DNA of 7,605 bases from NCBI GenBank assembly GCA_021846765.1, contig JAJZWH010000046.1:1-7605 (forward strand). The letters run 5' to 3'. Position numbers and translations under genes: made by a program. Source of the stretch: a bacterium (GTDB lineage: Bacteria > Patescibacteriota > Saccharimonadia > Saccharimonadales > UBA4665). Each line of letters begins with the position of its first letter. Position 1 is the first letter of the stretch. The notes under the pieces were generated by a model. That model saw only the letters and a list, made by a program, of their open reading frames with translations, searched no databases and had not been told where the DNA came from. Positions 4,256-7,605 of this stretch are shown here, one piece after another.

Positions 4256-5386
4256 ATGTCAAAAGTATTATTAGTAGAAGACGACAACAATCTAAGAGAA
4301 ATATATGAGGCTCGCCTGCAAGCTGAAGGTTATGATATCGTATCGGCTAAGGACGGAGAAGAAGCCCTAGTAGTAGCTAAAGCAGAAAAACCCGATCTAA
4401 TTATTTCAGATGTGATGATGCCCAAAATCAGTGGATTTGAAATGCTAGATATCTTAAGAAATACTTCTGGATTAAAAGACATGAAAGTAATTATGCTTAC
4501 AGCATTAGGTCAGGCTGAAGATCAGACCAGAGCAAATAAACTTGGTGCTGATAAATATTTAGTCAAATCTCAAGTTACTCTAGAAGATATAGTTAAAGTA
4601 TCGCATGAACTTCTACAAGATTTACCAGAAGAAGAAAACAACACAAGTGAAACAGAACTAAACACATCGGCAGTAAGTGAGCCTGTTCAAGAGCAACCCC
4701 AAGTTACTCCAACCCCCAATCCAGAACCAGTAAGTCAACCTAGCGAACCGACACCTATAACTGCCAATGAAGCCTTTTCTCAGCCTGTTCAAGAGCAACC
4801 CCAAGTTACTCCAACCCCCAATCCAGAACCAGTAAGTCAACCAGAGACGAATATAAAAACCGATGAAATTACCGTTGACGATAACGGAGTGATTGCCCAA
4901 ACCGAAGAACAAGAATCAATTATGATGAATCAAAAAATAAATGATTTTTTGAATACTACTCCAGACACAACTGAAGTAAATAATTCTTCAAACAATAATA
5001 GTCAAGTCAATCCACAACCATCAACTTCTTCTCAAGCTTCAAATGATCAAACCCTTGCCGAGGCGGTTAATAATCTAATGATGGATGAACCCAACGACGC
5101 TCAAACACAAGATTCAACAACAGTCACAACCCAACAAAACCCAAATAACAATGCCCTTGAAGAAAATCAATCTTCTGCATATGATAGCAACAATAACCCA
5201 GCACAAATTAATGGTAAAAAAGTAATTAGACCGATTAATTCAACAGAACCTACAAAAAGTTTAGACGAATTATTGGCCCAAGAAGAAGCAATGGAAAAAA
5301 TTGCCAATAATAGCGATCAAAATAATACTAATAATACTCCCAGTAAACCATTTGACCCTTCCGATCCAAATAACATAGCTATATAA
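4256..5386 (+). CDS. Response regulator: receiver domain with long disordered tail, no output domain
   Basis: Residues 1-120 are a complete receiver: acidic pocket E8-D9-D10, phosphoacceptor Asp52 (IISDVMMP), switch Thr82, Tyr101 and Lys104. It should accept phosphate from the kinase encoded just upstream. The remaining roughly 255 residues hold no DNA-binding or enzymatic domain that I recognise. They are rich in Pro, Gln, Asn, Ser and Thr, with runs such as NNSSNNNS, and are almost certainly disordered. Within them EPVQEQPQVTPTPNPEPVSQP is followed by an almost identical copy 34 residues later. Near the end, KSLDELLAQEEAMEKIA (about 334-350) could form a short amphipathic helix, perhaps a docking motif. 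AAAGGA (4238-4243) lies 12 bases before the ATG. Without an output domain the protein probably acts through protein contacts. The tail is in frame and ends in TAA, so it is unlikely to be a sequencing artefact. Confidence 0.9.
   Translation: MSKVLLVEDDNNLREIYEARLQAEGYDIVSAKDGEEALVVAKAEKPDLIISDVMMPKISGFEMLDILRNTSGLKDMKVIMLTALGQAEDQTRANKLGADKYLVKSQVTLEDIVKVSHELLQDLPEEENNTSETELNTSAVSEPVQEQPQVTPTPNPEPVSQPSEPTPITANEAFSQPVQEQPQVTPTPNPEPVSQPETNIKTDEITVDDNGVIAQTEEQESIMMNQKINDFLNTTPDTTEVNNSSNNNSQVNPQPSTSSQASNDQTLAEAVNNLMMDEPNDAQTQDSTTVTTQQNPNNNALEENQSSAYDSNNNPAQINGKKVIRPINSTEPTKSLDELLAQEEAMEKIANNSDQNNTNNTPSKPFDPSDPNNIAI
4680..4740 (+). repeat. 61-bp exact direct repeat, copy 1
   Basis: A 61-bp stretch beginning AGCCTGTTCAAGAGC is repeated without a mismatch at 4782-4842. 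The copies start 102 bp apart, a multiple of three, so the duplication keeps the response regulator frame and encodes the same Pro/Gln-rich peptide twice. Identity even at third codon positions points to a recent duplication or gene conversion. Confidence 0.95.
4782..4842 (+). repeat. 61-bp exact direct repeat, copy 2
   Basis: This is identical to 4680-4740. The 41 bp between the copies (encoding roughly SEPTPITANEAFS) are not repeated. Recombination between copies would remove or add 34 residues without breaking the frame, so tail length may vary between strains. Confidence 0.95.
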
Positions 5387-5395
5387 TTCTCCGAA

Positions 5396-6064
5396 ATGAG
5401 AATAAACGCCTATCTAGCCAAAGCTACAGGTATTAGCAGAAGACAGATAGATAAATTGATTCAACAAGGAAGAATAACTCTTAACGATAAAGAAGCCAGT
5501 GTCGGCATGTTAGTTAAAGAACATGACAATGTAAAAATTGATGGCCATAGTGTTAATACTCCGACTGATAACATATTGATTTCTTTAAACAAACCTGTTG
5601 GCTATGTAGTTAGTAGAAATGGCCAAGGAGCAAAAACTATTTATGATTTATTACCAAAAAATTTCTACAACCTAAAACCAATTGGTAGATTAGATAAAGA
5701 CTCTTCTGGTTTATTACTATTAACCAATGATGGAAAACTTGCACAATCATTAAGTCATCCAAGCAATCAAAAAATTAAAACTTATCAGGTGATTCTTGAC
5801 CACAAACTGAAAAATGAAGACAAAATAAAACTAAAAAAAGGTGTTAAATTAGTAGACGGCTTAAGTTATTTAAAAGTCAAAATAATGCCATCAGGATTCA
5901 GTGAATCTCTAATAATTGACATGGAAGAAGGCAGAAACAGACAAATTAGACGTACGTTTAAGGCTTTAGGCTACATAGTTACAGACTTACATAGAATTAG
6001 TTTTGGTCAGTATAAATTAAAAAACTTATCTTCTGGCAAATGGCGTAAAGAAGATCTTAAATAA
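5396..6064 (+). CDS. rluB: RsuA/RluB-family pseudouridine synthase
   Basis: The 222-residue enzyme converts specific uridines in ribosomal RNA to pseudouridine. Residues about 1-50 are an S4 RNA-binding domain (MRINAYLAKATGISRRQIDK, then QQGRITLND). The catalytic domain starts at LNKPVGYV and carries GRLDKDSSGLLLLTNDG, where Asp100 is the catalytic aspartate of the family. Later come KTYQVIL and EGRNRQIRRTFKALG, which look closer to RluB (23S rRNA) than to RsuA (16S rRNA); the exact target is not certain. It is slightly shorter than typical enterobacterial RluB, lacking the long C-terminal extension. It starts 9 bp after the response regulator stop with no clear ribosome binding site, suggesting the same transcript. 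Neighbouring der also serves ribosome maturation, and this pairing is common in bacteria. Confidence 0.88.
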   Translation: MRINAYLAKATGISRRQIDKLIQQGRITLNDKEASVGMLVKEHDNVKIDGHSVNTPTDNILISLNKPVGYVVSRNGQGAKTIYDLLPKNFYNLKPIGRLDKDSSGLLLLTNDGKLAQSLSHPSNQKIKTYQVILDHKLKNEDKIKLKKGVKLVDGLSYLKVKIMPSGFSESLIIDMEEGRNRQIRRTFKALGYIVTDLHRISFGQYKLKNLSSGKWRKEDLK

Positions 6065-6115
6065 TTTAATCCTTGGAAAAATAATAAAACCAAAAACCAA
6101 AATTTGTATTTTTCC

Positions 6116-6123
6116 TATACAAT
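6116..6123 (+). promoter_or_regulatory. Possible -10 element upstream of der
   Basis: TATACAAT lies 9 bases before the der ATG in the 68-bp AT-rich gap after the pseudouridine synthase gene, the longest gap in this part of the window. Transcription would start within a few bases of the ATG, giving an almost leaderless mRNA. No good -35 is visible, so the call rests on the -10 and the gap. The hexamer TACAAT is the same as in the DUF3800 and antitoxin promoters. Confidence 0.4.
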
Positions 6124-6132
6124 GTATTTAAT

Positions 6133-7506
6133 ATGGCCAATAAAAAACTCCCTATAGTAGCATTAGTAGGACGCGCTAATGTAGGTAAATCCAGTCTTTT
6201 TAATGCTATCTTGGAACGTAGAGAATCAATAGTAGCCCGTGAAGCTGGAACAACTAGAGATAGTATATCTGCAAAAGCCAGCTTTCTTGGACAACAGTTC
6301 TGGATTGTAGACACGGCTGGCGTTAAAGACCCTGAAGATGATTTCGAAGAATCAATTCAAGCTCAAGTAATCCAAGCCAGCGAAAGCGCTGATATCATAA
6401 TGGTGGTAGTCGAAGCACATATTCCAATCACTACGGAAGACCGATTAGTAGCTAGACTAGCTTTAAAAAGTAAAAAACCTGTAATTCTAGTAATTAATAA
6501 AGTCGATAAAACTAATCCAAACCAAGTTTATGAGTTTCTCAAGCTCGGCATTAAACAAACTATCAATACTAGCGTTACCCAATCTCAAGGAATCCATGAA
6601 TTATTAGATCTTATCAGTAAAAATATTGAAAAAGTACCTTTTAAAAAAGAAAGCGAAAGACTCAAGATAGCTTTATTGGGCAGACCGAATGTTGGCAAAT
6701 CCAGCCTTTTTAATAGTCTGTTGAATAAACAACAAGCATTAGTCGCTACTAGAGCCGGCACCACAAGAGACGTTAATCGAGGAATAGTCCGTTATAAAAA
6801 CAGGGAACTAGAAATCATGGATACTGCCGGAATCCGTCGCCCAGGAAGAATAGAAAGAGGAGTAGAGCATTTCAGTGTACTCCGTACTCTCGCGGCTATA
6901 GAGGAATCAGATATTTGCTTTTTATTAATAGATTCTCAAGAGCCCAATGTTGGACTCGACCAAAAAATTGCAGGTATGGTGAAAAATTCAGGAAAAGGAT
7001 TAGTTTTAGTGATTACTAAATGGGATGCCTATACAGCTAATGAAAATTTTGACTTTAATAGCTTTTTAAAAGATCTGTCTAGGGATTACGAATTTGTTTC
7101 ATGGGCGCCTACTATAGTTACTTCAGCAATTAGCGGACAAAATGTTAGCAAACTATTTGAAATATCTCAACAAATCAAACAAGCAAGAGAACTAAAAATA
7201 CCTACCAGTAAATTAAATGATTGGCTGAACAGAGCCGTAAGAGATCATCCACCAGCTGGACTAAAAAACCGAATGCCCAAATTAAATTATATAATTCAGG
7301 AAAACGATAACTCAATTCCTTCGTTTAAAATTTTTGGTAGCCAAACTTCTTATGTTCATTGGAGTTATAGAAGATACCTAGAACGCAAGATGCGAGAAGA
7401 ATATGGCTTCTTTGGTAATCCAATCCAATTGTGGTTAATCGAAAAACACATTGCCCATAAACATGGCAAAAAACCAAATAATTTAATCGCTCAGAAAGAT
7501 AGTTAA
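6133..7506 (+). CDS. der: Ribosome-assembly GTPase Der (EngA)
   Basis: The 457-residue protein has the tandem GTPase layout unique to Der. Domain 1 has P-loop GRANVGKS (13-20), AGTTRD (38-43), DTAG (60-63) and NKVD (122-125). Domain 2 has P-loop GRPNVGKS (183-190), AGTTRD, DTAGIRRPGR from 230 and TKWD (295-298). The C-terminal KH-like domain (about 350-440) includes NRMPKLNYI, FKIFGSQTSYVHWSYRRYLE and FFGNPIQLWL. Der binds the 50S subunit and is needed for its late assembly. All G motifs are present. The first P-loop has Ala where Pro is usual (GRPNVGKS), outside the conserved GxxxxGKS positions, so it should be tolerated. It is followed after one base by the pth start, so those two are probably translated from one mRNA. 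Confidence 0.96.
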   Translation: MANKKLPIVALVGRANVGKSSLFNAILERRESIVAREAGTTRDSISAKASFLGQQFWIVDTAGVKDPEDDFEESIQAQVIQASESADIIMVVVEAHIPITTEDRLVARLALKSKKPVILVINKVDKTNPNQVYEFLKLGIKQTINTSVTQSQGIHELLDLISKNIEKVPFKKESERLKIALLGRPNVGKSSLFNSLLNKQQALVATRAGTTRDVNRGIVRYKNRELEIMDTAGIRRPGRIERGVEHFSVLRTLAAIEESDICFLLIDSQEPNVGLDQKIAGMVKNSGKGLVLVITKWDAYTANENFDFNSFLKDLSRDYEFVSWAPTIVTSAISGQNVSKLFEISQQIKQARELKIPTSKLNDWLNRAVRDHPPAGLKNRMPKLNYIIQENDNSIPSFKIFGSQTSYVHWSYRRYLERKMREEYGFFGNPIQLWLIEKHIAHKHGKKPNNLIAQKDS

Positions 7507-7507
7507 A

Positions 7508-7605
7508 ATGGCATGGCTTCAGAAAAGACCACAAGTTGCACTACCAATTAATTATGTCACGATGGGACAAAACAATATTCTCATGCTTGTAGGTCTAGGC
7601 AATAT
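7508..7605 (+). CDS. pth: Peptidyl-tRNA hydrolase, N-terminal part (cut by window edge)
   Basis: An open frame starting one base after the der stop (TAA-A-ATG) reads MAWLQKRPQVALPINYVTMG and then QNNILMLVGLGN before the window ends. 'LVGLGN' is the start of the Pth domain (usually '-LIVGLGNPG'), whose Asn helps hold the substrate; the enzyme frees tRNA from prematurely released peptidyl-tRNA. In most bacteria the motif comes within the first dozen residues, so the 7508 start gives about 18 extra residues. An in-frame ATG at 7562 (MGQNNILMLVGLGN) gives a standard N-terminus. Neither has a clear Shine-Dalgarno sequence. I list 7508 because it is tightly coupled to der. Only about 32 codons are visible and the catalytic His lies outside the window. 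Confidence 0.75.
   Translation, partial: MAWLQKRPQVALPINYVTMGQNNILMLVGLGN

Noticed and set aside
4658..4912. Minus-strand open frame containing two identical RLTYWFWIGGWSNLGLLLNRL blocks
   Set aside because: The blocks are the complement of the exact 61-bp repeat in the response regulator tail; the frame is a shadow of that repeat.
6066..6314. Minus-strand open frame overlapping the start of der
   Set aside because: It is antisense to the first GTPase domain of Der, with no family resemblance and no promoter of its own.
2882..7506. Alternative genetic code with UGA read as glycine
   Set aside because: The complete genes contain no in-frame TGA and Trp is encoded by TGG, so the standard bacterial code fits.

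Overview
This AT-rich window looks like a genome fragment from a small, streamlined bacterium. My best guess is the Candidate Phyla Radiation, perhaps Saccharibacteria-like. That is an inference from low GC, short intergenic gaps, weak or absent Shine-Dalgarno sequences, and the style of the two-component and GTPase proteins; there is no rRNA or other marker to confirm it. All seven complete protein genes end in TAA and none contains an in-frame TGA, so a UGA-as-glycine code is unlikely.

The left third (about 1-2680) is an accessory region next to a tRNA. It holds, in order: the 5' part of an IS982-family transposase gene running off the left edge; a decayed IS3-like transposase remnant; a DUF3800 gene behind a palindromic promoter; a structured non-coding stretch; a short remnant resembling the start of a GntR-type regulator; a type II toxin-antitoxin pair (Phd/YefM-like antitoxin, RelE-like toxin) on the minus strand; and tRNA-Glu(CUC), also minus. 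The most notable feature is a 15-bp sequence present at 775-789 and 1820-1834. It recurs as a 13/15 match at 2673-2687, where it is the 3' end of the tRNA. These repeats divide the region into a DUF3800 segment (about 1.05 kb) and a toxin-antitoxin segment (about 0.85 kb). That is the expected layout of successive site-specific integrations at a tRNA 3' end. No integrase gene is visible in the window.

The right two thirds (2882-7605) is a compact plus-strand block of housekeeping and signalling genes: a membrane-anchored PAS histidine kinase, a response regulator whose receiver is followed by a roughly 255-residue low-complexity tail instead of a DNA-binding domain, an RsuA/RluB-type pseudouridine synthase, the ribosome-assembly GTPase Der, and the start of peptidyl-tRNA hydrolase. 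The kinase and regulator presumably form one phosphorelay. The last three genes all serve ribosome maturation or translation. Most gaps are under 40 bp, suggesting co-transcription, with a possible extra promoter just before der. The change from mobile and defence-like content to core genes happens at the tRNA.
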